From an uncultured Candidatus Saccharibacteria bacterium (lineage in GTDB: Bacteria; Patescibacteriota; Saccharimonadia; Saccharimonadales; Saccharimonadaceae): 6,333 nucleotides of DNA. The stretch spans positions 1 through 6,333 of the forward strand of contig CALBZW010000007.1 in the NCBI GenBank assembly GCA_937889535.1, given 5' to 3'. A program made the translations under genes and the position numbers. The notes under the pieces are model-generated. The model did not search any database. It was not told where the DNA came from and saw nothing but the letters and a program-made list of their open reading frames with translations. Positions 1-4,562 of this stretch are shown here, piece after piece (position 1 is the first letter of the stretch; the number at the start of each line of letters is the position of its first letter).

Positions 1-185
1 CCCCATTTGCACCCCTGTTCTCCTGTTCCTAGAAGTTGATTTTTAACAACGCTCTTTGTTTCTGGCTGACCGTTATCGCGACCATGCCACCAAAGAGACC
101 CGGTGTCTTCCAATCGGAACATATTCCCAGCCTTAAACGTTGGCAAATCTTTCTTTAGCCTATACCTCTTCACTTTACTCTCCAT
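1..185 (-). CDS. Partial small protein with an RYRLKKDLPTFKAG-type N-terminus
   Basis: The frame opens at ATG 185-183 and stays open for 61 codons to the left edge, so the C-terminus is missing. A strong Shine-Dalgarno (GGAGG, complement of 191-195) lies a few bases upstream, and the start overlaps the end of the preceding gene by 11 bases. The protein begins MESKVKRYRLKKDLPTFKAG, followed by an MFRLEDTGSLWW stretch. This pattern (a lysine-rich strand, DLP, FKAG, then a short strand and a Gly/Ser turn) recalls a small beta domain that I know from many phage and mobile-element hypothetical proteins, whose role is unknown to me. It is probably a cytoplasmic accessory protein. It is the last visible gene of the leftward operon. 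I am confident it is coding because of the ribosome site and coupling, but not of any function. Confidence 0.75.
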   Translation of the reverse strand, partial: MESKVKRYRLKKDLPTFKAGNMFRLEDTGSLWWHGRDNGQPETKSVVKNQLLGTGEQGCKW

Positions 186-360
186 TCTTGACCTCCTCGC
201 AAAAAATCGAATACTCGCCACCAAGACAAACCATTGGACGAGTCTGAATTACATCCTTAGTGACGATAATAGCTGCGCAGCCGCCAATGAAGGAACCAAG
301 GATAATTATCACTAATGTTACTGACCAATCTTTGATAGTCTCTTTGAGATAGTAATTCAT
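175..360 (-). CDS. Small single-pass membrane protein, unknown function
   Basis: This encodes 61 residues starting MNYYLKETIKDW. I chose the ATG at 360-358 because it overlaps the upstream stop codon as ATGA, the coupling also used by the next gene pair; a start nine codons earlier is possible but less natural. Residues about 13-33 (SVTLVIIILGSFIGGCAAIIV) form one hydrophobic helix with a GxxxG-like small-residue patch, preceded by a charged N-terminus. The remainder is polar with two cysteines (in MVCLGG and IFCEE). It is probably a single-pass inner membrane protein. I do not recognise a family. Small membrane proteins are common in phage and mobile-element accessory modules, where roles include superinfection exclusion and lysis; nothing in the sequence picks one of these. 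Confidence 0.7.
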   Translation of the reverse strand: MNYYLKETIKDWSVTLVIIILGSFIGGCAAIIVTKDVIQTRPMVCLGGEYSIFCEEVKNGE

Positions 361-566
361 GCCGCGCCTCCATGTTCCGCTTCCCATAGTCGTTGCTGCT
401 CGATTAGCGACAACTTCTTCTTTTGGCCTTGATTGCGGATTTTCTGGAACTCGACTAACACATTTGCTGGAATTCGGATATAATTGCCTTCACACGCAAT
501 CGGTTTACCCTCGCGCTTTCTTTTGTCAATCCAATGTTCGACGGCCGCGCCGGCCAGAACCTTCAT
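357..566 (-). CDS. Small basic protein, unknown function
   Basis: This encodes 69 residues. The start ATG (566-564) overlaps the stop of the 199-residue gene as ATGA, and its own TGA overlaps the ATG of the next gene in the same way, so it is translationally coupled on both sides. The protein is basic in the middle (WIDKRKREGKP, then GQKKKLSL) and appears mixed alpha/beta. The stretch IACEGNYIRIPANVLVEFQKIRNQ could be a beta hairpin followed by a helix, and LIEQQRLWEAEH a terminal helix. There is no signal peptide and no membrane helix. The basic character allows nucleic acid binding, but that is only an inference. I do not recognise a family. Confidence 0.7.
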   Translation of the reverse strand: MKVLAGAAVEHWIDKRKREGKPIACEGNYIRIPANVLVEFQKIRNQGQKKKLSLIEQQRLWEAEHGGAA

Positions 567-1162
567 TTCGTTACCTCCACACCAAACAGTTGTTCCCAGT
601 ATTTCGCATCGTCGTCGATACTCTCCTGCGCCTCACTCTCGCTAGAAAAATAAATGTTGTGCACGGATTTGCATCCGCAGCATTTTATTGCGAAAAATTC
701 GCCATCCTTGGGATCATAACAGACCTCATATTGGTCTTTACCACATTCTTCAAAACGTTTGGAATGAGCCTCAAGATAAACACGCGCTTTTTCGCGATCG
801 AGATCCCGCTTTAACTCTGCTTCAGTCATAAAAACTCCGCCAATACTTCGCGCTAGTCTTTGATCTGTCGTATCAAACCAAATCTGCTCGACAGCAATTA
901 TCTCTCCGCAGCAGGTTCTCGCCATGTAAAATGTATCGCCCTCTTTTAGGTCAAACACTGTTTTCGCTTTTTCCGGTGTTACTTTGAATTCTTCCATTAG
1001 CTCGGATAGGTCTTTTTTCCAAATTCGACCTTCAGAATCTTTAAGCGTAATCTTTACCTGCGAGCCTTCGTTAGTGAATCTAGTAAATTCACCATGGCCA
1101 CTTGAGATGCCGATACTGGATAGTGAAAACTCTTCTCCGCTCTTTTTGCTTTTTAATTTCAT
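563..1162 (-). CDS. Cys-rich protein with an internal GDxFY...R..GxVFxTEAE module, unknown function
   Basis: This encodes 199 residues. The start ATG (1162-1160) follows an AGAGGT ribosome site four bases upstream. Residues 1-70 are hydrophilic with beta-like segments (VKITLKDSEGRIWKKDL). Residues about 70-130 carry a module running FDLKEGDTFYMA, then CCGEI, then RLARSIGGVFMTEAELKRDLDREKA. This resembles a short repeat-like domain frequent in phage and mobile-element proteins (KxGDxYWYI ... R...GNVFKTKEEAE). That is a recollection, not a search result. Cysteines fall at 84, 85, 140, 148, 161, 162 and 164; the CC plus CCGC clusters could bind a metal, but they do not make a standard zinc ribbon. 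The protein has no membrane helix. It lies just downstream of the tRNA cluster and heads the coupled chain of small genes to its left. The role is unknown. Confidence 0.85.
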   Translation of the reverse strand: MKLKSKKSGEEFSLSSIGISSGHGEFTRFTNEGSQVKITLKDSEGRIWKKDLSELMEEFKVTPEKAKTVFDLKEGDTFYMARTCCGEIIAVEQIWFDTTDQRLARSIGGVFMTEAELKRDLDREKARVYLEAHSKRFEECGKDQYEVCYDPKDGEFFAIKCCGCKSVHNIYFSSESEAQESIDDDAKYWEQLFGVEVTK

Positions 1163-1187
1163 TATTACCTCTCTTATTTTAATTATT

Positions 1188-1275
1188 TGGTGCTGGAACT
1201 AGGATTCGAACCTAGGAAGTCCATATGGACGGCAGGTTTACAGCCTGCTGCGGTTGCCCTCTGCGCTATTCCAGC
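1188..1275 (-). tRNA. tRNA-Tyr (GUA), class II
   Basis: Read on the minus strand, GCTGGAA (from 1275) pairs perfectly with TTCCAGC, followed by discriminator A and an encoded CCA (1188-1190). The anticodon stem GCAGG/CCTGC closes a regular seven-base loop CTGTAAA with U33, anticodon GTA at 1239-1241 and A37. The variable arm is long (GTCC AT GGAC hairpin-like), as expected of bacterial tRNA-Tyr. The T arm CTAGG TTCGAAT CCTAG is perfect. All parts are intact, so this gene is probably functional. It is transcribed in the direction of the small-gene operon. Confidence 0.96.
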
Positions 1276-1280
1276 AGATG

Positions 1281-1349
1281 GAGCAGACCGACCGGAGGAC
1301 TTTATGACGACTTACCTTTACCTGGTTTATGTCATTTTCTGGTCTGCTC
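1281..1349 (-). ncRNA. Structured spacer between tRNA genes: nested stem-loop
   Basis: Between tRNA-Tyr and the next tRNA-like gene lies a perfect 9-bp inverted repeat, GAGCAGACC (1281-1289) and GGTCTGCTC (1341-1349). Nested inside it are ATGAC (1304-1308) with GTCAT (1331-1335), and ACC/GGT closing a seven-base loop at 1314-1326. The outer stem could read as a seven-base acceptor plus two pairs, but there is no recognisable T arm and no CCA, so I do not call it a tRNA. It may be a processing stem of the polycistronic tRNA transcript, a small stable RNA, or the remains of a tRNA. The repeat is directly visible; an RNA function is inferred. Confidence 0.4.
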
Positions 1350-1357
1350 TGCGCGCG

Positions 1358-1436
1358 TCACGACGACGGGATTCGAACCCGCAACTGAACCGCATAAGCT
1401 AAACGCTCCCGTTTTGACCAATTAAACTACGTCGCG
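1358..1436 (-). tRNA. tRNA-like gene with irregular anticodon domain, isotype undetermined
   Basis: The minus strand has acceptor CGCGACG paired with CGTCGTG (one G-U), then discriminator A. The D arm GTTT/AAAC carries a GG in its loop, and the T arm is GCGGG TTCGAAT CCCGT. These three elements are clearly tRNA. The part between D and T arms is 28 bases instead of about 23 and gives no normal five-pair stem with seven-base loop. One option is GCGT/ATGC closing TTAGCTT (AGC in the anticodon place, but pyrimidine 37). Another is GAGC/GCTT closing a five-base loop, GTTTA. CCA is not encoded: the next bases are CGC. It is either a degenerate tRNA or one with an unusual anticodon arm. I assign no amino acid. 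Confidence 0.6.
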
Positions 1437-1440
1437 TACT

Positions 1441-1516
1441 TGGTGCTACCCTCCGGTGTCGAACCGGTGTCCCCGAGAACTACGTTCTGGCGCTCTACCG
1501 TTGAGCTATGGGTAGC
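1441..1516 (-). tRNA. tRNA-like gene with base-paired (triloop) anticodon loop, isotype undetermined
   Basis: It is 76 bases long with acceptor GCTACCC/GGGTAGC, discriminator A and encoded CCA (1441-1443). The D arm GCTC/GAGC has a short loop AACGGTA, and the T arm is CCGG TTCGACA CCGG with only four pairs. One extra base lies between acceptor and D stem. In the anticodon arm the seven-base loop would be ACGTAGT, with C instead of U at position 33. The loop bases can continue pairing (AGAAC/GTTCT), leaving only GTA unpaired. GTA would read tyrosine codons, yet the variable loop is short and a proper class II tRNA-Tyr lies nearby. A damaged tRNA or a non-decoding tRNA mimic is more likely than a second tRNA-Tyr. 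Confidence 0.65.
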
Positions 1517-1610
1517 ATGAGCGACAGCGTGTTACACCAACTGCGAGATCTGCCGCCCATAATATTAGTGAAGAATCTGTGGCTGCTGCGAGAAGTCGAG
1601 AACTCGCCAT
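1506..1610 (-). CDS. Possible 34-residue leaderless-looking ORF between the 91-aa gene and the tRNAs
   Basis: Directly after the TAA of the 91-residue gene (TAA then ATG with no gap) an ATG opens a frame of 34 codons (MASSRLLAAATDSS...). It ends at a TAG inside the neighbouring tRNA-like gene. There is no good ribosome site of its own, so it could be expressed only by reinitiation. The peptide has a mildly hydrophobic middle and no recognisable motif. Its overlap with the tRNA-like gene makes chance more likely than a real gene. I list it because it fills the only gap between these genes. Confidence 0.15.
   Translation of the reverse strand: MASSRLLAAATDSSLILWAADLAVGVTRCRSCYP
1588..1607 (-). 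other. Short hairpin after the 91-aa gene
   Basis: GCGAG (1588-1592) and CTCGC (1603-1607) form a five-pair inverted repeat with a ten-base loop, directly downstream of the stop of the 91-residue gene. No T-run follows on the minus strand, so it is not an intrinsic terminator. It could mark the point where the mRNA is separated from the tRNA part of a mixed transcript, or be chance. Confidence 0.25.
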
Positions 1611-1886
1611 TTAACTCTTTCGAGCACCACCTTCTTCTACTATCTTTTGCGCCATTTCTTTGGCGCGTGTCTGAATACATTTTTTCCAGTCATGTTCAAA
1701 TTGCTCAGCTAGTAGATACCCGCCGGGTCGACGTTTAATCGCGCCAAACATCGCTATTTGGATTGTCGCCGAACCGGACTTATCGATGATAGCGTCGCCG
1801 AATTTAAGTCGATATTCGCTTGTCTCGTAGTTATATTCAGCGTAGATGACCTTAACTTGGGTCGTTGGCTTTGCCTTAGATTCCAT
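1611..1886 (-). CDS. Small protein, unknown function
   Basis: This encodes 91 residues. ATG 1886-1884 has an AAGGAA ribosome site four bases upstream and overlaps the end of the membrane-anchored gene by 11 bases. The N-terminal half alternates hydrophobic and polar residues in beta-strand fashion (VKVIYAEYNYETSEYRLKFGDAII), followed by a Gly/Ser turn, a second sheet-like part (ATIQIAMFGAI) and a basic RRPGG. The C-terminal third is a helical, charged segment (FEHDWKKCIQTRAKEMAQKIVEEG). There is no membrane helix and no known motif. It is probably a soluble accessory protein co-expressed with the genes around it. I do not recognise a family. Confidence 0.75.
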   Translation of the reverse strand: MESKAKPTTQVKVIYAEYNYETSEYRLKFGDAIIDKSGSATIQIAMFGAIKRRPGGYLLAEQFEHDWKKCIQTRAKEMAQKIVEEGGARKS

Positions 1887-2274
1887 AGAATTCCTTGAAC
1901 ACTAGCCAGACGACTATGACCGCCAGAATGAGTAGCACAACCAAAACCGCTGCGCCGACTCCACCTAGCATGATTACTGAGCTGTCGAATTGTTGCTTTC
2001 TGATCGGCAACTCCTCCAACGGCAAACCCGACGTCGGCATTATCGCCTGTCGCCTATGGCTCGCTTGTTTCGGCTTATGGTATGACTTATTTTTGGCCTG
2101 GTATTCCTCGTAGTCGCGCGTATTCCGAATCATACGTATCGTTGATCGTCCAACGCCAAACACCTTGCCCACCATCACATCGTCGCTACAGCTTAAATCA
2201 CGTTCTTCAATGTAGCGCTTGATCGTCATATAGCGTTCAGCCGTAACTTTATTGACTATCCCGCTTTTGCTCAC
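1876..2274 (-). CDS. Small protein with HTH-like N-terminus and C-terminal membrane anchor
   Basis: I place the start at GTG 2274-2272, giving 132 residues (VSKSGIVNKV...). This GTG has a perfect GGAGG five bases upstream, inside the end of the KGG gene. An ATG further upstream (2361) would extend the protein over 113 bases of the KGG gene with no sign of a ribosome site. Residues about 10-55 look like a helix-turn-helix: TAERYMTIKRYIEERD, then a VGKVFGVGRSTIRMIRNT segment with the spacing of a second and recognition helix. A basic linker follows (KNKSYHKPKQ, HRRQ). Residues about 100-126 form one very hydrophobic transmembrane helix rich in V, L and I. The layout suggests a membrane-tethered DNA-binding regulator or a DNA anchor. 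The HTH call rests on pattern only. Confidence 0.75.
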   Translation of the reverse strand: MSKSGIVNKVTAERYMTIKRYIEERDLSCSDDVMVGKVFGVGRSTIRMIRNTRDYEEYQAKNKSYHKPKQASHRRQAIMPTSGLPLEELPIRKQQFDSSVIMLGGVGAAVLVVLLILAVIVVWLVFKEFYGI

Positions 2275-2539
2275 TATTACCTCCTTTTTGTTCCGTTTTG
2301 CCCTCAGACTCTGACATTGACTCAGGGGCTGGATTTTCCTGCGGCTTCTTTGCCCGGCCACGACGAGACTTTAATCCGCCTTTTCTTCCGGCGGTGCGCG
2401 CTAGCTCTGGATTGGCCGCGAAGCCGCCTGTATGACCGTTTTGGCCGCCTTTCCGGCCGATATTCTTGTAGAAGTCTTCGCCATGTTTTCTCAGATTAGT
2501 ATCACGAGCTTTTAACCCGCCTGCTTTAGTTCCGCTCAT
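2249..2539 (-). CDS. KGG-repeat small basic protein (stress-protein/Con-10-like motif)
   Basis: This encodes 96 residues. ATG 2539-2537 has AGGAG eight bases upstream. Two Gly-rich motifs, GRKGGQN (residues 28-34) and GRKGGLKS (51-58), lie in a basic N-terminal region with an HGEDFYKNIG lead and a GHTGGFAANPELA linker. KGG motifs define the family often annotated as general stress or Con-10-like proteins. Close look-alikes occur in phages, plasmids and Patescibacteria genomes. The C-terminal third is polar and disordered (Pro, Glu, Ser, Gln rich). Its final bases carry the ribosome site and GTG start of the next gene (26-base overlap), so the two are coupled. The molecular role of this family is not settled; nucleic acid binding is plausible given the RRGRAKK patch, which follows the second motif. 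Confidence 0.8.
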   Translation of the reverse strand: MSGTKAGGLKARDTNLRKHGEDFYKNIGRKGGQNGHTGGFAANPELARTAGRKGGLKSRRGRAKKPQENPAPESMSESEGKTEQKGGNSEQKRDSQ

Positions 2540-2560
2540 TTTTATTTCTCCTGTTCCGCT

Positions 2561-2749
2561 CTACCTACAAACGAAGTCGCGGTCGTCGCCGTAGCTCGTA
2601 CCTTGCCAGACCCATTCGCAGTCGTTCGCCAAGGCGTATTGTTCAAACTGTGCATCTCGCTCGCGATTTATTATGACGCCGAGCAGTAGCATGACAGTTA
2701 GGACAATTACGCCTACAATGGCTACCTTGTTATCTTTTTGTTTTTCCAT
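2561..2749 (-). CDS. Small membrane protein with a Cys-containing exterior tail
   Basis: This encodes 62 residues from ATG 2749-2747 (MEKQKDNKVAIVG...). An upstream GTG would add 17 residues but lacks a ribosome site, whereas the chosen ATG has AGAGGA about ten bases ahead and gives a classic short positively charged N-terminus before the helix. Residues about 9-28 (VAIVGVIVLTVMLLLGVIIN) are a transmembrane helix or uncleaved signal anchor. The C-terminal part (residues 30-62, ending DRDFVCR) is acidic, with two cysteines (DCEW and FVCR) that could form a disulfide if exported. By charge the tail would lie outside the cytoplasm. It is the first gene of the leftward block, so its promoter should lie in 2750-3028. 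No family is recognised. Confidence 0.7.
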   Translation of the reverse strand: MEKQKDNKVAIVGVIVLTVMLLLGVIINRERDAQFEQYALANDCEWVWQGTSYGDDRDFVCR

Positions 2750-3028
2750 ATTATTTGTTTTCCTCTCGATTATCGACACAATCAAGGCTTCGCCTAACAC
2801 GATTAGCTAACTCTTTTTTGCGAGGTAACACAAAGACATTAGCGTAAGTTAACTAAAGGAAATACTCGTGTAATCCCACCTCAGCAAAGCCTTAATTGTG
2901 CCGATAAAATTATTGTTATTCTTATCAGCTTCCAAATTGTTAATCATCCTAAACTATCGGGTATTCCGTAGCCGTTTCTTAATTCTACGGAGCCTCCAAG
3001 ATAACGAACTTTGAAGCCCCGATGGAAC
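2750..3028. other. Non-coding boundary region with a 7-bp hairpin; probable site of the leftward operon promoter
   Basis: I see no supported gene in this stretch. It should hold the promoter for the leftward small-gene operon, but no site stands out. The best minus-strand guess is TTGGAA with TAATTT 17 bases later, in the 2900-2940 area, which is weak. A hairpin TCCGTAG/CTACGGA spans 2965-2991 with a 13-base loop and no T-run, so it could be a regulator site or an integrase/excisionase arm site. Just upstream of the first gene, AGGC TTC GCCT is a small hairpin near 2785-2795 that would lie in the leader RNA. Confidence 0.4.
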
Positions 3029-3053
3029 AAAAAACTACCTATTTCTAGGTAGT
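3029..3053 (-). terminator. Intrinsic terminator reading leftward at the element edge
   Basis: A perfect 8-bp stem, ACTACCTA (3034-3041) and TAGGTAGT (3046-3053), closes a four-base loop. On the minus strand it is followed immediately by six T (3034-3029, overlapping the last pair). This is a textbook Rho-independent terminator for leftward transcription. No leftward gene lies just upstream of it, so it probably insulates the element from transcription entering across the tRNA scar. Confidence 0.75.
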
Positions 3054-3069
3054 ATGATGAAAGTTCGCC

Positions 3070-3136
3070 AATTGGACTGTAGAGCACTTCCATGGTAAGG
3101 AAGGGGTCTCGGGTTCAAATCCCGATCGCGGCTCCA
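3070..3136 (+). pseudogene. 3' fragment of tRNA-Thr (GGU): putative att site (attR-like)
   Basis: The 3' portion of a tRNA is intact: D-loop-like AATTGG, GAGC, anticodon stem CTTCC/GGAAG around ATGGTAA (anticodon GGT, 3094-3096, threonine), T arm TCGGG TTCAAAT CCCGA, acceptor 3' strand TCGCGGC (3126-3132), discriminator T and encoded CCA (3134-3136). The matching 5' acceptor strand (GCCGCGA expected about 3052-3062) is absent, and the bases there cannot pair. Integrases that recombine in the 3' half of a tRNA gene leave such a fragment at the end of the element distal to the restored tRNA. The orientation places the element to the left. The exact crossover cannot be fixed without the other end. 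Confidence 0.75.
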
Positions 3137-3197
3137 TAAAGAGTAACCGATCGTAATCTTGTTTCCTACATTCATGGCGTAAAGATTTCGTATATTA

Positions 3198-3241
3198 TCA
3201 CTCATTTATGTTTATTACCAAGCATGAGTGAGTGGTTTTTT
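3198..3241 (+). terminator. Possible terminator or operator: inverted repeat before the KAP gene
   Basis: TCACTCAT (3198-3205) and ATGAGTGA (3224-3231) form an 8-bp inverted repeat with an 18-base loop, followed by GTGG and six T (3236-3241). This would serve as the original terminator of the tRNA-Thr transcript. The long loop and the position directly against the -10 box of the next gene also allow an operator for a dimeric repressor. The two readings cannot be separated from sequence alone. Confidence 0.4.
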
Positions 3242-3242
3242 G

Positions 3243-3271
3243 TGATATACTATTCTTATTCCAATAGGAGG
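3243..3271 (+). promoter_or_regulatory. Extended -10 promoter and Shine-Dalgarno of the KAP gene
   Basis: TGATATACT (3243-3251) is an extended -10 element, with TG one base ahead of the hexamer TATACT. No good -35 is visible at the right distance, which is normal for this class. The start of transcription would be near 3258, giving a leader of about 20 bases. That leader contains a perfect AGGAGG (3266-3271) five bases before the ATG at 3277, so translation should be strong. Confidence 0.55.
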
Positions 3272-3276
3272 ACAAA

Positions 3277-4557
3277 ATGGAAATTGATAGGCCAATAACT
3301 GACAGTGATCTGAAAGATTTTCTAAAGAACGATTCCTTGGGGAGGAATAGAGACTTGTCGGCTATATTGAGAATCTTGGACTGCTTAAAATCTGAATCCG
3401 GAGCAATTATTGCGCTTGATGGCGCTTGGGGGTCGGGAAAAACCGTTCTAGTTAAAGAGCTGGAAGCTATTTGGCCTACTGATAAAAACGAATACGCCGG
3501 AATAAAGAATGTTGATAGTGAGTTAATAGATAGTTTCAAGGAGCATTACATACCATGCTACTACAATGCATGGGAAAATGATTACGCGACAGATCCAGCA
3601 CAATCGTTACTCATGAATTTAGGAGATTTCTTCAATGAGAGAAAGGATATTAGAGAAAAGGCGCTCAGATCTTTACCCAAACTCGTCAATGTCGGAAGTT
3701 TCGTGAAGGAAGTGTCCAAAGGATTAATTGATGTTTCTTGTATTGGGGATGGCAAACCGAAGCTTGTGCCGGAAGTCAACAGGGCTAGGAAAATCCGAAA
3801 AGAGATATCAGATTTAATCAAACAAAAAATCGAATTAAAGAATGACTTGAAATTTCTATACATTATTGATGATCTAGATCGGTGTAAGCCGACATACGCA
3901 GTAGAGCTATTAGAGGCCATAAAACACTCTTTTTCTAACGAAAATATCGTTTTTCTCGTGGCCACAAATATGCCCGAGCTAAGCAATATTGTCAGCGGGT
4001 ATTATGGAGGTAAACTGAATGGCGGCGTCTATTTAGACAGAATCTTTGATTTAAATGTTAGCGTCAGCGCGATAGATATGAAAAAGTATCTCTCATTAAG
4101 ATTAGGAACGTCAAGCGATTACTATGCGCTGGATATTATGGATTATTTGAATTTTAGCATGCGCGAGGCAAATCGATATGCAAACGTTTTAAAACTCTGT
4201 GACGCTTATTTCAGTAACGCGGCCTACGGTCAAGATATGAGTGAAACGTCTATCTATAAATTCGTTTTTGTTCCCCTATTTCTAGCGTATAAAATTAAAG
4301 ATGTTTCAATCTATGGCAAGCTAACATCTCATCAAGGTTTTGAATATATAGAGCAATACGTTATGCGCAATAAACAAACCACCGACACCGTTCGGCGCCT
4401 TGTGGCCGAAAATGCAGCTATGTTTGATGAATCATTACTTATCCGACTAAAAGATCTCTATGACGAGCTGTTTGCTAAGATACCATACGACGAAGAAGTT
4501 GAGAAATTCTGGTCTATCATAGGACTTACAAGTAATCTATTGAAGCTTGAGAACTAA
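3277..4557 (+). CDS. KAP-family P-loop NTPase, soluble type
   Basis: This encodes 426 residues from ATG 3277 with AGGAGG five bases ahead. Walker A is GAWGSGKT (49-56), and a KAP-type YYNAWE motif lies at 95-100. Walker B is LYIIDDLDRC (194-203) with the paired Asp of the family. A sensor-like VFLVATNMPEL follows (225-235), then LDRIFDL (253-259) with a probable arginine finger, and SMREANR (294-300) as the C-terminal helical motif. These together identify the KAP family (PF07693, STAND-like NTPases). Many KAP proteins carry transmembrane helices inside the P-loop domain; here residues 120-190 are charged and helical with no convincing membrane span, so it is probably cytoplasmic. The C-terminal 125 residues are helical with no known effector. 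Family members include the phage-exclusion protein PifA, so defence is possible. The gene is visibly AT-rich compared with the SPFH gene and sits beside the tRNA scar. Confidence 0.9.
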   Translation: MEIDRPITDSDLKDFLKNDSLGRNRDLSAILRILDCLKSESGAIIALDGAWGSGKTVLVKELEAIWPTDKNEYAGIKNVDSELIDSFKEHYIPCYYNAWENDYATDPAQSLLMNLGDFFNERKDIREKALRSLPKLVNVGSFVKEVSKGLIDVSCIGDGKPKLVPEVNRARKIRKEISDLIKQKIELKNDLKFLYIIDDLDRCKPTYAVELLEAIKHSFSNENIVFLVATNMPELSNIVSGYYGGKLNGGVYLDRIFDLNVSVSAIDMKKYLSLRLGTSSDYYALDIMDYLNFSMREANRYANVLKLCDAYFSNAAYGQDMSETSIYKFVFVPLFLAYKIKDVSIYGKLTSHQGFEYIEQYVMRNKQTTDTVRRLVAENAAMFDESLLIRLKDLYDELFAKIPYDEEVEKFWSIIGLTSNLLKLEN

Positions 4558-4562
4558 AAAAT

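Noticed and set aside
103..315. Open frame of 70 codons on the + strand
   Set aside because: It overlaps the partial RYRLKKDLP gene and the 61-residue membrane gene on the other strand, and lacks a ribosome site.
359..814. Open frame of 151 codons on the + strand
   Set aside because: It lies opposite two well-supported minus-strand genes with ribosome sites and ATGA coupling, and its composition is not protein-like.
1517..1587. Stretch resembling a D arm (GTTGGTGTAACAC on the minus strand) upstream of the third tRNA-like gene
   Set aside because: I could find no acceptor partner, anticodon stem or T arm, so the resemblance is too short to call a fourth tRNA.
1541..1594. CTGCGAGA occurring twice, about 45 bases apart
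   Set aside because: Only two 8-base copies with unrelated flanks; there is no array, so it is neither CRISPR nor an iteron set.
2275..2361. N-terminal extension of the HTH-membrane protein to an ATG at 2361
   Set aside because: It would overlap the KGG gene by 113 bases in another frame, has no ribosome site, and the GTG at 2274 has a perfect one.
3582..3986. Minus-strand frame opposite the KAP gene
   Set aside because: It is a shadow of a gene with clear Walker A and B motifs.
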